A DNA stretch of 64,000 nucleotides from Ampullaceana balthica (lineage: Eukaryota; Mollusca; Gastropoda; Lymnaeidae), in contig CALYLW010001073.1 of the NCBI GenBank assembly GCA_944989445.1, positions 202,971 through 266,970 on the forward strand. Direction: 5' to 3'. The notes beneath the pieces were generated by a model. It did not search any database. It saw nothing but the letters and a program-made list of their open reading frames with translations, and was not told the DNA's origin. Position 1 is the stretch's first letter; each line of letters starts with the position of its first letter. The translations under genes were made by a program, and so were the position numbers. Below, piece by piece: positions 21,049-32,621 of this stretch.

Positions 21049-21289
21049 GTTAGACCTATTTGGATATATTTTGCAGTAATTATAACTCTACAGCTACATA
21101 AAGTAACGTGGGAAGTCACAGAGAACACCTGGGCAATTAAGGTAAGCCCAATTATTTCTTTCGCTGTTTAACGTGTCAAACTCTGTCCAGTTAGCTCGAA
21201 AATAGTACTTGTTATTTGTTAGTTTCAATATCAAATATTTTACAGTTATCATGACTTATAAAAACACAAAGACCACAATATTACGGACT

Positions 21290-21440
21290 AGTACAAAAAC
21301 ATACATATCCTCTTCCCGTCAGGCGTTCAAACGTGGATGAGTTCCCTGAAAAAGCGAGGAAAACCACCACACTACCAACATTCAGAACTTTAATAGAATG
21401 ACTAGACGATCTTCTGTATAGAATGATTGATTGAATGAAC
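21290..21440 (+). mobile_element. Fragment of CR1/L2-like non-LTR 3' end
   Basis: Degenerate match to the ends at 7567 and 9904: TCCTCTTCCCGTCAGGCGTT, CCAACATTCAGAACTTTAAT, GACGATCTTCTGTATAGAA. Confidence 0.6.
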
Positions 21441-22185
21441 GCCTTCTTCTATAGCGCTAACATTGTCCTTGCTAGAGTCGCTGCTCGTTGCGCTCTCATG
21501 TTCAAAAACTCTTATCAAATCTATTGAAGGTGTTTCTATTATGTTTAAGATGTGATGATGTCAGATAATAAATGTCGTTTCTTATAGTAAAAAACAGCTG
21601 ATGTTCCAGTCTGTTCACATGTTTCTTTCTCTTGTAAGGGCGTTCTATACTCTGCTGTAATCATGCAGGCGGGAACAATTGGTTTATTATCACGACGTGG
21701 GCGTCGTCTCACAACACGGCCATTCGGGGTTTAAAACACCGCCTACGGCCTACAGGTGAGGGTGGTAGGCACTTTAAATTAAAGAGCTCTAATTTTTCTG
21801 TGACCATGTTACAATAAGCGTCTTGATCCAATATTTGTTTCGAGTCAATATGGGCTGCATTTTCTTCGTCAGAGTATTGAGGCTTTGTTTACTAGGTGTA
21901 GATTTCCATCAGGGGGCCGCTCTCACTCGACAACGACTAGAGCTAAGGTCTTGTGTTTAATGTCGCTCGTTGAAGCTTACTCCGAATGTGAAACGCATGA
22001 ACTTTAAAACATTGATTCAAATATACACTGAATCAATCAACTATAAATGCATATCCCGACGCCCAGTTACTGCAGCTTTCCATCGGAACGTGAGATTGAT
22101 ACTGTAGTGCCCTCCTGTTTTAAACTTGCGGGTCCTGGCTTTGTGTGCCTTGCACTTTCGGGATAAAAATGAGACTAAAGCCGAT
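21441..22185. other. Intron 3 of fucosyltransferase gene 2, unassigned part
   Basis: No gene or repeat family recognised. Confidence 0.5.
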
Positions 22186-22645
22186 AACTAATCAGAGATT
22201 CGATCGACCATTAACTAATCAGAGATTCGATCGACCATTAACTAATCAGAGATTCGATCGACCATTAACTAATCAGAGATTCGATCGACCATTAACTAAT
22301 CAGAGATTCGATCGACCATTAACTAATCAGAGATTCGATCGACCATTAACTAATCAGAGATTCGATCGACCATTAACTAATCAGAGATTCGATCGACCAT
22401 TAACTAATCAGAGATTCGATCGACCATTAACTAATCAGAGATTCGATCGACCATTAACTAATCAGAGATTCGATCGACCATTAACTAATCAGAGATTCGA
22501 TCGACCATTAACTAATCAGAGATTCGATCGACCATTAACTAATCAGAGATTCGATCGACCATTAACTAATCAGAGATTCGATCGACCATTAACTAATCAG
22601 AGATTCGATCGACCATTAACTAATCAGAGATTCGATCGACCATTA
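22186..22645. repeat. Minisatellite, 27-bp unit, 17 nearly identical copies
   Basis: The unit starts AACTAATCAGAGATTCGATC and continues GACCATT. Copies are identical as far as I can read. The unit carries the palindrome TCGATCGA and is open in frame as TNQRFDRPL. It lies in intron 3. Confidence 0.97.
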
Positions 22646-22821
22646 AATATTTTGACGTGCGATCCAAATCAATAAATGTGTTCTTTGATTTTTTAAAATG
22701 AGAATAACTTAAACATTGTCTCTCACAAATAATATTACACGGTGTATATGAATGACATCGTGGTGACGGAGCCAACAATTTTTGAAGACTACAAATTAGC
22801 GATAATTCACATACATTTGGC

Positions 22822-23057
22822 TGCTGGATAGCGAAGTCAATAGTGCATCGCCTCACAAGCTGAGGTGCGTGGGATCCAGCCCCCGTTAAGCCACAATAAA
22901 AATTTTGAAGAATGACTATTGCTAAAAAGTCCCCCGCTGACTTGGAGAGGAGATGGGCGCCGCCAACTCTACCAAGCCCCGAGAAAGTTCAAATGGAAAC
23001 ATTAGAACTCCCTACGACCAAGAGGTTATGGGACACAAAAAATAAATAAATAAAATT
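22822..23057 (+). mobile_element. tRNA-derived SINE
   Basis: GGATAGCGAAGTCAATAGTG (box A type) is followed by GCGTGGGATCCAGCCC (box B type), then a body and an AAATAAATAAATAAA tail. Confidence 0.65.
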
Positions 23058-23728
23058 TACAGTTGTTGTCAATAATTATAATTAAAAGATGACAACACAG
23101 AAAACTCTTCTTCTTCCCTCCAGTGAAATTTCATGTGGTTAAGCCCCTTTCGTGGACCTTTTAAAAGGTATATTATATCTATTATTAAAACGAGTGCTTT
23201 TTTCCGGCACCTTTTCTCCACGGACTTTTTATTGATATAACTGCCTTGAATGTTTTATCATACGGCTTTTTCAAATTGTGTTAAATTATGAGCTCCGGCA
23301 ACTTTTTATTTAGAAAAAAAAGCACCTATTAAAACACACATTACATGTAATTTAATTAGAAGGAAGACAAAATGTCTTTTCAAATTAATTTTTCTTATGA
23401 AAGTTAAAACTTATATTAATACATGTAGTTGGGAGATAGCTATGGGGTTTCGCTCACTTTAAATCATCATGCGATTTTTTTAATCGGAAGCAATATGTTT
23501 TGAAAAATATAAGCGTATGACGCAATAATCTTCAGTATACATGTAGCGACTGTAATATATAAGATAAGATAACTGGATTTTAAATGTCAGTTAAACAATG
23601 TTTGATTTTACAAAAATTGTATATCCAATACCATCATCTGCCCCCACCCCCCCCCACCCCCAAAATCCCCCCACCCCTATTTTTTTTCCCTCATGCCATA
23701 TTTAAACTTTGAAATCCACTTCTCTCAG
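23058..23728. other. Intron 3 of fucosyltransferase gene 2, distal part
   Basis: AT-rich with a C-rich run at 23641-23680. It ends in CTTCTCTCAG, the acceptor for exon 4. Confidence 0.6.
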
Positions 23729-23890
23729 GTGGGTCATGTATACAGCAGACCCAGCCATCAAGAATTACGGATTTGACCGCAATGACGTGGGGTCAAACTT
23801 TAACTGGACCATCACGTACCAACTGGACGCGGACTTCCCCAAACTCTTTGGGAGATTGCGGAGACAAAGTCTTCCCAGAGAAGGATTATG
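23729..23890 (+). CDS. Fucosyltransferase gene 2 exon 4, with a frame discrepancy at its end
   Basis: Entry phase 2. It encodes WVMYTADPAIKNYGFDRNDV, then NFNWTITYQLDADFPKLFGRL, the family's WV...ESP...NWT.TY..DSD...YG region. The frame carrying NWTITY reads RRQSLPREGLW at the end and exits in phase 2. The frame that fits gene 1's entry phase, and which looks more family-like (KVFPEKDY), is shifted by one base and exits in phase 1. Either the exon has one extra base (mutation or assembly error) or the next acceptor is 4 bp further on. Its last bases GGATTATG and donor GTAAGAG seed the huge array that follows. Confidence 0.85.
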
Positions 23891-26800
23891 GTAAGAGCTG
23901 TGCGCCTCAAGGGGGGTCTGTGTGCCTCAAGGGGTGGGTCTGTGTGCCTCAAGGGAGATCTGTGTATAAGAATGCATGAGTAGAGAAGTCTTTGGATTAT
24001 GGTAAGAGCTGTGTGCCTCAAGGGAGTCTGTGTGCCTCAAGGGGATCTGTGTGCCTCAAGGGATATCTGTGTGCCTCAAGGGAGATCTGTGTATAAGAAT
24101 GCATGAGTAGAGAAGTCTTTGGATTATGGTAAGAGCTGTGTGCCTCAAGGGAGAGTCTGTGTGCCTCAAGGGAGATCTGTGTATAAGAATGCATGAGTAG
24201 AGAAGTCTTTGGATTATGGTAAGAGCTGTGTGCCTCAAGGGAGATCTGTGTGCCTCAAGGGATATCTGTGTGCCTCAAGGGATATCTGTGTGCCTCAAGG
24301 GAGATCTGTGTATAAGAATGCATGAGTAGAGAAGTCTTTGGATTATGGTAAGAGCTGTGTGCCTCAAGGGAGATCTGTGTGCCTCAAGGGATATCTGTGT
24401 GCCTCAAGGGAGATCTGTGTGCCTCAAGGGATATCTGTGTGCCTCAAGGGAGATCTGTGTATAAGAATGCATGAGTAGAGAAGTCTTTGGATTATGGTAA
24501 GAGCTGTGTGCCTCAAGGGAGATCTGTGTGCCTCAAGGGAGATCTGTGTGCCTCAAGGAGATCTGTGTGCCTCAAGGGATATCTGTGTGCCTCAAGGGAG
24601 ATCTGTGTGCCTCAAGGGAGATCTGTGTGCCTCAAGGGAGATCTGTGTGCCTCAAGGGAGATCTGTGTATAAGAATGCATGAGTAGAGAAGTCTTTGGAT
24701 TATGGTAAGAGCTGTGTGCCTCAAGGGAGATCTGTGTGCCTCAAGGGATATCTGTGTGCCTCAAGGGAGATCTGTGTGCCTCAAGGGATATCTGTGTGCC
24801 TCAAGGGAGATCTGTGTATAAGAATGCATGAGTAGAGAAGTCTTTGGATTATGGTAAGAGCTGTGTGCCTCAAGGGAGATCTGTGTGCCTCAAGGGATAT
24901 CTGTGTGCCTCAAGGGAGATCTGTGTGCCTCAAGGGATATCTGTGAACCTCAAGGGAGATCTGTGTATAAGAATGCATGAGTAGAGAAGTCTTTGGATTA
25001 TGGTAAGAGCTGTGTGCCTCAAGGGAGATCTGTGTGCCTCAAGGGAGATCTGTGTATAAGAATGCATGAGTAGAGAAGTCTTTGGATTATGGTAAGAGCT
25101 GTGTGCCTCAAGGGAGATCTGTGTGCCTCAAGGGATATCTGTGTGCCTCAAGGGAGATATGTGTGCCTCAAGGGATATCTGTGTGCCTCAAGGGAGATCT
25201 GTGTATAAGAATGCATGAGTAGAGAAGTCTTTGGATTATGGTAAGAGCTGTGTGCCTCAAGGGGCTGAGATCTGTGTGCCTCAAGGGAGATCTGTGTATA
25301 AGAATGCATGAGTAGAGAAGTCTTTGGATTATGGTAAGAGCTGTGTGCCTCAAGGGAGATCTGTGTGCCTCAAGGGATATCTGTGTGCCTCAAGGGAGAT
25401 CTGTGTGCCTCAAGGGATATCTGTGTGCCTCAAGGGAGATCTGTGTATAAGAATGCATGAGTAGAGAAGTCTTTGGATTATGGTAAGAGCTGTGTGCCTC
25501 AAGGGAGATCTGTGTGCCTCAAGGGATATCTGTGTGCCTCAAGGGAGATCTGTGTGCCTCAAGGGATATCTGTGTGCCTCAAGGGAGATCTGTGTATAAG
25601 AATGCATGAGTAGTGAAGTCTTTGGATTATGGTAAGAGCTGTGTGCCTCAAGGGAGATCTGTGTGCCTCAAGGGAGATCTGTGTGCCTCAAGGATATCTG
25701 TGTGCCTCAAGGGAGATCTGTGTGCCTCAAGGGAGATCTGTGTGCCTCAAGGGATATCTGTGTGCCTCAAGGGAGATCTGTGTATAAGAATGCATGAGTA
25801 GTGAAGTCTTTGGATTATGGTAAGAGCTGTGTGCCTCAAGGGAGATCTGTGTGCCTCAAGGGATATATGTGTGCCTCAAGGGATATCTGTGTGCCTCAAG
25901 GGATATGTGTGTGCCTCAAGGGAGATCTGTGTATAAGAATGCATGAGTAGAGAAGTCTTTGGATTATGGTAAGAGCTGTGTGCCTCAAGGGAGATCTGTG
26001 TGCCTCAAGGGATATCTGTGTGCCTCAAGGGAGATCTGTGTGCCTCAAGGGATATCTGTGTGCCTCAAGGGAGATCTGTGTATAAGAATGCATGAGTAGT
26101 GAAGTCTTTGGATTATGGTAAGAGCTGTGTGCCTCAAGGGAGATCTGTGTGCCTCAAGGGAGATCTGTGTGCCTCAAGGGAGATATGTGTGGCTCAAGGG
26201 AGATATGTGTGCCTCAAGGGAGATCTGTGTGCCTCAAGGGAGATATGTGTGCCTCAAGGGAGATATGTGTGCCTCAAGGGAGATATGTGTGCCTCAAGGG
26301 AGATCTGTGTGTAAGAACGCATGAGTAGAGAAGTCTTTGGATTATGGTAAGAGCTGTGTGACTCAAGGGAGATCTGTGTGCCTCAAGGGAGATCTGTGTG
26401 CCTCAATGGAGATCTGTGTGCCTCAAGGGAGATATGTGTGCCTCAAGGGAGATCTGTGTGCCTCAAGGGAGCTATGTGTGCCTCAAGGGAGATATGTGTG
26501 CCTCAAGGGAGATCTGTGTGCCTCAAGGGAGATATGTGTGCCTCAAGGGAGATCTGTGTGCCTCAAGGGAGATCTGTGTATAAGAATGCATGAGTAGTGA
26601 AGTCTTTGGATTATGGTAAGAGCTGTGTGCCTCAAGGGAGATCTGTGTGCCTCAAGGGAGATCTGTGTGCCTCAATGGAGATCTGTGTATAAGAATGCAT
26701 GAGTAGTGAAGTCTTTGGATTATGGTAAGAGCTGTGTGCCTCAAGGGAGATCTGTGTGCCTCAAGGGATATCTGTGTGCCTCAAGGGAGATCTGTGTGTA

Positions 26801-27280
26801 AGAACGCATGAGTAGAGAAGTCTTTGGATTATGGTAAGAGCTGTGTGACTCAAGGGAGATCTGTGTGCCTCAAGGGATATCTGTGTGCCTCAAGGGAGAT
26901 CTGTGTGTAAGAACGCATGAGTAGAGAAGTCTTTGGATTATGGTAAGAGCTGTGTGACTCAAGGGAGATCTGTGTGCCTCAAGGGAGATCTGTGTGCCTC
27001 AAGGGAGATCTGTGTGCCTCAAGGGAGATCTGTATATAAGAATGCATGAGTAGTGAAGTCTTTGGATTATGGTAAGAGCTGTGTGCCTCAAGGGAGATCT
27101 GTGTGCCTCAAGGGATATCTGTGTGCCTCAAGGGAGATCTGTGTGTAAGAACGCATGAGTAGAGAAGTCTTTGGATTATGGTAAGAGCTGTGTGACTCAA
27201 GGGAGATCTGTGTGACTCAAGGGAGATCTGTGTATAAGAATGCATGAGTAGAGAAGTCTTTGCTTGAAGGGAGTACTGTG
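23882..27280 (+). repeat. 3.4-kb higher-order minisatellite derived from exon 4's splice junction
   Basis: The basic unit is about 20 bp (CTGTGTGCCTCAAGGGAGAT and GATAT variants). Two to eleven units are punctuated by a longer segment TATAAGAATGCATGAGTAGA, AAGTCTTTGGATTATG, GTAAGAGCTG. More than 20 punctuations are present. The punctuation contains the exon's terminal GGATTATG and the donor GTAAGAG. Confidence 0.95.
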
Positions 27281-27569
27281 TAAGAAGAATCCATGACAAA
27301 ACAAGTATTTAACGAGGTAATAAATCCCTACCTGTGTAACCGACTTTAAGTTTAAGTCGGCAGTTTCAAATCAAGGCATCAGACAGATATAATGAAAAAT
27401 ATAGAATATTTAGACTTGAGCCTACAATATGATGAGAGTGGTCATCGTCGACTACAAACGGACGAACAACACATTGTGATATATCATTAAAGGGAAATAG
27501 AAGTTTCAACGCAACCACATAAGTATATTTAAAAAAAGAACAACCCTTAAAAACAAAGTTTTTGACTAT

Positions 27570-27951
27570 AAATCACTTATATATGAGACATAACTAAAAC
27601 TGAAAGTATTGATTATGTTCAATATAACACGCAACACGCGACAGACCACCGTGAAATCTCGAGGGCTGGAGTGAAACTCCAGTGACCCGTAGAGGTCAAC
27701 TATAGCAGACGCTACACTTGCTACATAGAGATACATAAATATAAACTAAAAATTAATTAATTTAATTACGGTACATTCGATCAATCTGAAATTTTGATAC
27801 GGTGCATTGTTTGGTGACCCAAGTCTATGTGCAAAATTTCAGCTCGATAGCAGCACGAGAAGTGGGTCATTTTTGATTTTTGTTTTTCCACGTTACCACG
27901 ACAGACATACAGAAAAGAGAGACAAGACGGTGAAGTTAATATAAGGAATTT
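27570..27951 (+). mobile_element. Unnamed dispersed repeat family, copy 3
   Basis: Core TACGGTACATTCGATCAATC plus AAAATTTCAGCTCGATAGCA. Ends AAATCACTTATAT and inverted ATATAAGGAATTT. Preceded by AAAACAAAGTTTTTGACTAT as in other copies. Confidence 0.85.
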
Positions 27952-28235
27952 TAAAAAAAAATGAAGATTGTGGTTATAATTCCTTGCACACCTGTTTTAA
28001 TTCATGAGACATTTTACTCGTGAATGTACATTCTCTTTTGGGTCGAGCCGTTAGGCTCTTAGGACCCGTTTGATTAAATTCATCCACAAACTTTTCTTAT
28101 CTACAAACCCAAACCAATTATTGTGAAGACTCGATAGAAATTCTTACTCATAAATATCATCTAGCTGGGGCTGGGAATAGAATTCATACAGGTTTTAACA
28201 GAATTATGTTTGTGTTTTGTTTTACTGTTGATTCA

Positions 28236-28263
28236 CTGACGAAGGCTCCTTGCTGACACTTTG
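28236..28263 (+). ncRNA. Possible degenerate hammerhead-ribozyme-like core
   Basis: CTGACGA is intact as a hammerhead CUGANGA box. It is followed by AGGCTCCTTGCT, but the GAAA box is degraded to GACAC. Same family as 7373-7397. Cleavage activity is unlikely here. Confidence 0.25.
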
Positions 28264-28343
28264 TTCAGGTGTCGAGCTGCATTGTTTAAACTTCTTTCAA
28301 TGTGTAGCCTGAAAGCAATCTCAACCCAAGTCTAACTCCCCAG

Positions 28344-28551
28344 ATAGGATCTACGATGGTAAGGTCAACAACACGGCCTGGTTTGTGAGCCACTGCCAGA
28401 CGTGGGGCAGGCGGGAGGACTATGTGAACCGGATGCAGAAGATCATGCTCGTGGACATATTCGGTGGCTGTAGTGACCGCAGGTGTGGTGTCATCCACTT
28501 CCGGACCAGTGACCGATCACTTTGTCTGCCCATGCTGTCCAGTCAGTACAA
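28344..28551 (+). CDS. Fucosyltransferase gene 2 exon 5
   Basis: Encodes RIYDGKVNNTAWFVSHCQTW, VDIFGGCSDRRCG, HFRTSDRSLCLPMLSSQYK. Exit phase 2 at donor GTAGGT. Same length and end as gene 1 exon A, including the AWFVSHC block and a Cys-rich IFGGCSDRRC loop. Two acceptors are possible: CAG ending 28343 (phase 1, as in gene 1) or TAG ending 28347 (phase 2, which would fit the NWTITY frame of exon 4). NNT is a possible N-glycosylation site. Confidence 0.9.
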
Positions 28552-28578
28552 GTAGGTCAAAGCACGTCCTTAGTAATA

Positions 28579-29338
28579 TTAAATTCTAGAGCTGTTAACG
28601 ATTACATTTAAATTTAATTAATCGTTAATTTCGATTAAAGGCAAAAATAGAAATGTATGGTGTCATAAGTAACATTTATTAAAATACTAGTCGAAAATCG
28701 AAATAACACTGGAATGTCTTCTTTATATGACATCTTTTAACCAACAACGCAAACAGACAAGTGTATTGACATTATTTGGTTCAAGTGACGAGCAGGTCTT
28801 ATTGACAATATTACCAGCCGAGCTGATCAATCGCTTTAGACTTTAGATTGTCTCAGCTGATGTTTCCGATACTGTAGTGGATGTTTGGTTTGCAAGGGAA
28901 ATGTAAGCGAAGTTTAGAACCATGACCGATGGAACGCAGGAGTTTAGAATCACCGCGCAGCAAATTTTGTAAAATATTGCAAAAAAAATGGACGTTTTGC
29001 AACTTTGCACACGAGTTTAAAAAAAAATAAAATTGCACACGGACCAACGAAGCTTAGACTTAGAGGGAACATTGCATGGTAGGCAAACGATTTCTCTCAA
29101 TGTACACAATAACCTTTATCAACATTTTGAACATTCACGTCAGTCAATAGTTTAAAACCAAAATGTTCGTGTAATCGTCCGGAAATTAGTTTATATTTAT
29201 CGGCCGAAATATTTTACTTTTTGACTTACATTACATTTATAAGTGGTGGGTCGATTAATAGTTAAAAAAATTAATCGTTAAAATTTTTAACGATTAATCT
29301 AGAAATTAATCGTTAATTTCCCTAGCCCTGTTAAATTC
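28579..29338. mobile_element. hAT-like non-autonomous element with 8-bp TSD (element 28587-29330)
   Basis: TTAAATTC flanks both sides (28579-28586, 29331-29338). Ends TAGAGCTG and (reverse complement) CAGGGCTA are imperfect inverted repeats, and ATTAATCGTTAATTTC-type sequence repeats inward from both. No transposase. A further hAT-end-like segment (28953-29075) is nested inside. Confidence 0.88.
28953..29075. mobile_element. Dispersed repeat shared with 35828-35962
   Basis: CGCAGCAAATTTTG, AAAATGGACG-TT-TG-AACTT, GCACACGAGTTT, GGACCAACGAAGCTTAGA and GGAACATTG occur in the same order at both sites. Confidence 0.75.
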
Positions 29339-29869
29339 TAAAGTGATATAATTATTAATGACGTGAACAATATGGAGAGTTGCGAAAGGTTGTCATCTGG
29401 TTACTGAAAGCAGTTTTTTTTTAAAGTCGTAGTTTCAACTCCAATACATAAACATTTTCACTGTTTAACCAAAGGACAATTTATGTTTTATTCATCGCCT
29501 GTATGTGTGCATTACGGAAGTCTTAATGTCAATGAAAATCTGTTGTTGATTTTTTATTTATTTATTTTATTATTATTTTTTTTGTTGTTTGTTTGTTGTT
29601 GTTTTTTTTTGTTTTTTTTTATTCCACGGATTATAACGATAAGAATCTAAATTGAAAGCGAGTTTAATTTTAAGTTTCCGCAGTTAAAATAACTCCTAAT
29701 GTAATATCATTGTTATATAATTTTTCGAAATCCAAACACATTTCTTCATTTTAAATCCTATGTGTTCTCCTGCGGTAGTAGTTAAAAAATAATATATATG
29801 TGTTGTGATAGCTATCGAAATGTGCTTGATAGAGTGAGTTAAATAGATGTGATGATTGTGATTAATAGA

Positions 29870-31175
29870 GCTAGTCATATAGATATGATATGTTCTTGAT
29901 AGAGCTAGTCATATAGATATGATATGTTCTTGATAGAGCTAGTCAAATAGATACGATATGTGCTTGATAGTTAGTCAAATAGATGACGATATGTGCTTGA
30001 TAGTTAGTCAAATAGATATGATATGTGCTTGATAGAGTTAGTCAAATAGATATGATATGTGCTTGATAGAGTTAGTCAAACAGAGATGATGTTTGTGCGT
30101 GATAGAGTTAGTCAAACAGAGAGGATGTTTGTGCGTGATAGAGTTAGTCAAACAGAGATGATGTTTGTGCTTGATAGAGTTAGTCAAACAGAGATGATGT
30201 TTGTGCGTGATAGAGTTAGTCAAACAGAGAGGATGTTTGTGCGTGATAGAGTTAGTCAAACAGAGATGATGTTTGTGCTGTGATAGAGTTAGTCAAACAG
30301 AGATGATGTTTGTGCGTGATAGAGTTAGTCAAACAGAGATGATGTTTGTGCGTGATAGAGTTAGTCAAACAGAGATGATGTTTGTGCTTGATAGAGTTAG
30401 TCAAACAGAGAGGATGTTTGTGCGTGATAGAGTTAGTCAAACAGAGAGGATGTTTGTGCGTGATAGAGTTAGTCAAACAGAGATGATGTTTGTGCGTGAT
30501 AGAGTTAGTCAAACAGAGATGATGTTTGTGCGTGATAGAGTTAGTCAAACAGAGAGGATGTTTGTGCGTGATAGAGTTAGTCAAACAGAGATGATGTTTG
30601 TGCGTGATAGAGTTAGTCAAACAGAGATGATGTTTGTGCGTGATAGAGTTAGTCAAACAGAGATGATGTTTGTGCTTGATAGAGTTAGTCAAACAGAGAT
30701 GATGTTTGTGCGTGATAGAGTTAGTCAAACAGAGATGATGTTTGTGCGTGATAGAGTTAGTCAAACAGAGATGATGTTTGTGCGTGATAGAGTTAGTCAA
30801 ACAGAGATGATGTTTGTGCGTGATAGAGTTAGTCAAACAGAGATGATGTTTGTGCGTGATAGAGTTAGTCAAACAGAGATGATGTTTGTGCGTGATAGAG
30901 TTAGTCAAACAGAGAGGATGTTTGTGCGTGATAGAGTTAGTCAAACAGAGATGATGTTTGTGCGTGATAGAGTTAGTCAAACAGAGATGATGTTTGTGCG
31001 TGATAGAGTTAGTCAAACAGAGATGATGTTTGTGCGTGATAGAGTTAGTCAAACAGAGATGATGTTTGTGCGTGATAGAGTTAGTCAAACAGAGAGGATG
31101 TTTGTGCGTGATAGAGTTAGTCAAACAGAGATGATGTTTGTGCGTGATAGAGTTAGTCAAACAGAGATCACGTTC
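29870..31175. repeat. Minisatellite, 36-bp unit
   Basis: The unit reads GATAGAGTTAGTCAAACAGA then GATGATGTTTGTGCGT, about 31 regular copies from 30059, preceded by shorter diverged units (GATAGAGCTAGTCATATAG type). It stays open on both strands as a result of period 36. It lies in intron 5 of fucosyltransferase gene 2, so it is not coding there. Confidence 0.97.
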
Positions 31176-31353
31176 CAGAGATCATGAACTCCCCGTCGTA
31201 TCGTTTATTCTAACAGCTTCCATCTTCGGATTTCTTCCGCAAAGTTACTACCCCCAAGCCCCCGATCCATCATTCACTATTTAACATTAAATGTTCACCC
31301 TCCAAGACCACCAGACACGTTATTTATTTCCCCTTTTTATGTCCCGATTTCAG

Positions 31354-31513
31354 ATTTTACCTGGCCTTTGAGAATTCCTTCTGTAAAGACTACCTGACTG
31401 AAAAGTTTTTCAAACTGTTCCAAGACATTGACGTGATCCCGGTGGTGCGTGGAGGGTTCGACTACAAGAAATACCTGCCCTCTGGGATCTTTGTGGACGC
31501 CGCGGATTTTAAG
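31354..31513 (+). CDS. Fucosyltransferase gene 2 exon 6 (GT10 signature)
   Basis: Entry phase 2, exit phase 0 before GTAATT. It encodes FYLAFENSFCKDYLTEKFF, the complete GT10 FENS..DY.TEK signature with the Glu and Lys expected to contact GDP-fucose, then DVIPVVRGGFDYKKYLPSGI and DAADFK. It is closer to the family consensus than gene 1 exon B (FENA, SEK). Confidence 0.95.
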
Positions 31514-31805
31514 GTAATTTGTCAATATTTCATTTTAACATTCTGACCGATTTAAAGATAGTTAAACCTTGTTTTTCTTTTGAACAGCAGTAATAGCAGT
31601 ATCTTTCCATGTGTGCTATAGTCAATAGTTATTAAATTTGAAGAGGGTATTTGTTTTAAGAAGAACATTCCGTCTTAAATCAATTCGGCTGTTAAAATTT
31701 TAATGAGAGAAAATATTTAATTATTATTTGTTCTATTGAAAAACTTTTTTTTAAAAAAATTGGTTTGTTTCTATAACTATCCATTTGTTTGTATTTTCCT
31801 TTCAG
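31514..31805. other. Intron 6 of fucosyltransferase gene 2
   Basis: Short AT-rich intron. TTTTCCTTTCAG acceptor. Confidence 0.8.
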
Positions 31806-31888
31806 AGCCCAGAGGCACTGGCTAAATATTTACTGCGACTTGGTAATGACAAGACAGAATATGTTAAAATGCTGAAACGTAAAAACAG
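31806..31888 (+). CDS. Fucosyltransferase gene 2 exon 7
   Basis: 83 bp, phases 0 and 2, encoding SPEALAKYLLRLGNDKTEY then VKMLKRKNR. Same size and phases as gene 1 exon C. Confidence 0.92.
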
Positions 31889-32621
31889 GTCAGCATTTTA
31901 GTCGTACAAATGTTTAGAATAATTAAATCCTTTCATTTGTTTCTCACTTTTGCACTCCTGACTCCTGACATGACTTGTGTATTTGAAAGTATGCTAACTT
32001 GGCAGAAAGTTTTATAGGTATGACTTTACGTTTACCCATTTGAGAAAAAAACAACAACAAACAAACAGCTGTTCTTCTGTTGTAAAGGCGATGACGTGGA
32101 AAATTGAAAAACGCTAACAACAACACGCTACAAGACCTGTTCAAGATTCAATTTGTGGGCTTTGGGGATCTTATCACAGTCTTTCCATGTGTCATTAACC
32201 CAAGCGTTCCCTATCGTAGGCTTGCCACTCAGGTGGATTTTAGGCATTTTGGCTGATTGTTGACTTGTATGGTGCCAGCCAATTGTTGTTGTTCCAAGTT
32301 CTATTGCTATCCTTCATCATCCTTTTCATCTCTCACAGAAAGAGATTTTCTTGTTGGTTGGTATTTTTGTTTATAAAGCAAACTCTCAAAATAGTAGGAA
32401 AATAAGAAGATACTTTTTAAAATCTCTAAAAAGCTAGTCTGCATGAGGTATCGCAATATTATGTTCAAAATTGTTGTTGCTCAAATTTAAAATAATAATA
32501 ATAATAAATATAATAATAATTTATAATACATTTATATATTTTTGACTCGTGTATGCATGATACATTGTTAGCTGTCAGTGTTTGCATGAAATAAAGATTG
32601 TAGTACAATGTGTGTCCACAG
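31889..32621. other. Intron 7 of fucosyltransferase gene 2
   Basis: AT-rich with an AAT-rich run near 32490-32520. No other feature. Confidence 0.7.

Noticed and set aside
23882..27280. Regular spacing of repeats suggestive of a CRISPR array
   Set aside because: Units are contiguous or vary in spacing without unique spacers, and the genome is eukaryotic. It is a minisatellite.
30252..31187. Overlapping 302- and 304-codon open frames on opposite strands
   Set aside because: 36-bp repeat in an intron of fucosyltransferase gene 2. Openness on both strands follows from the period.
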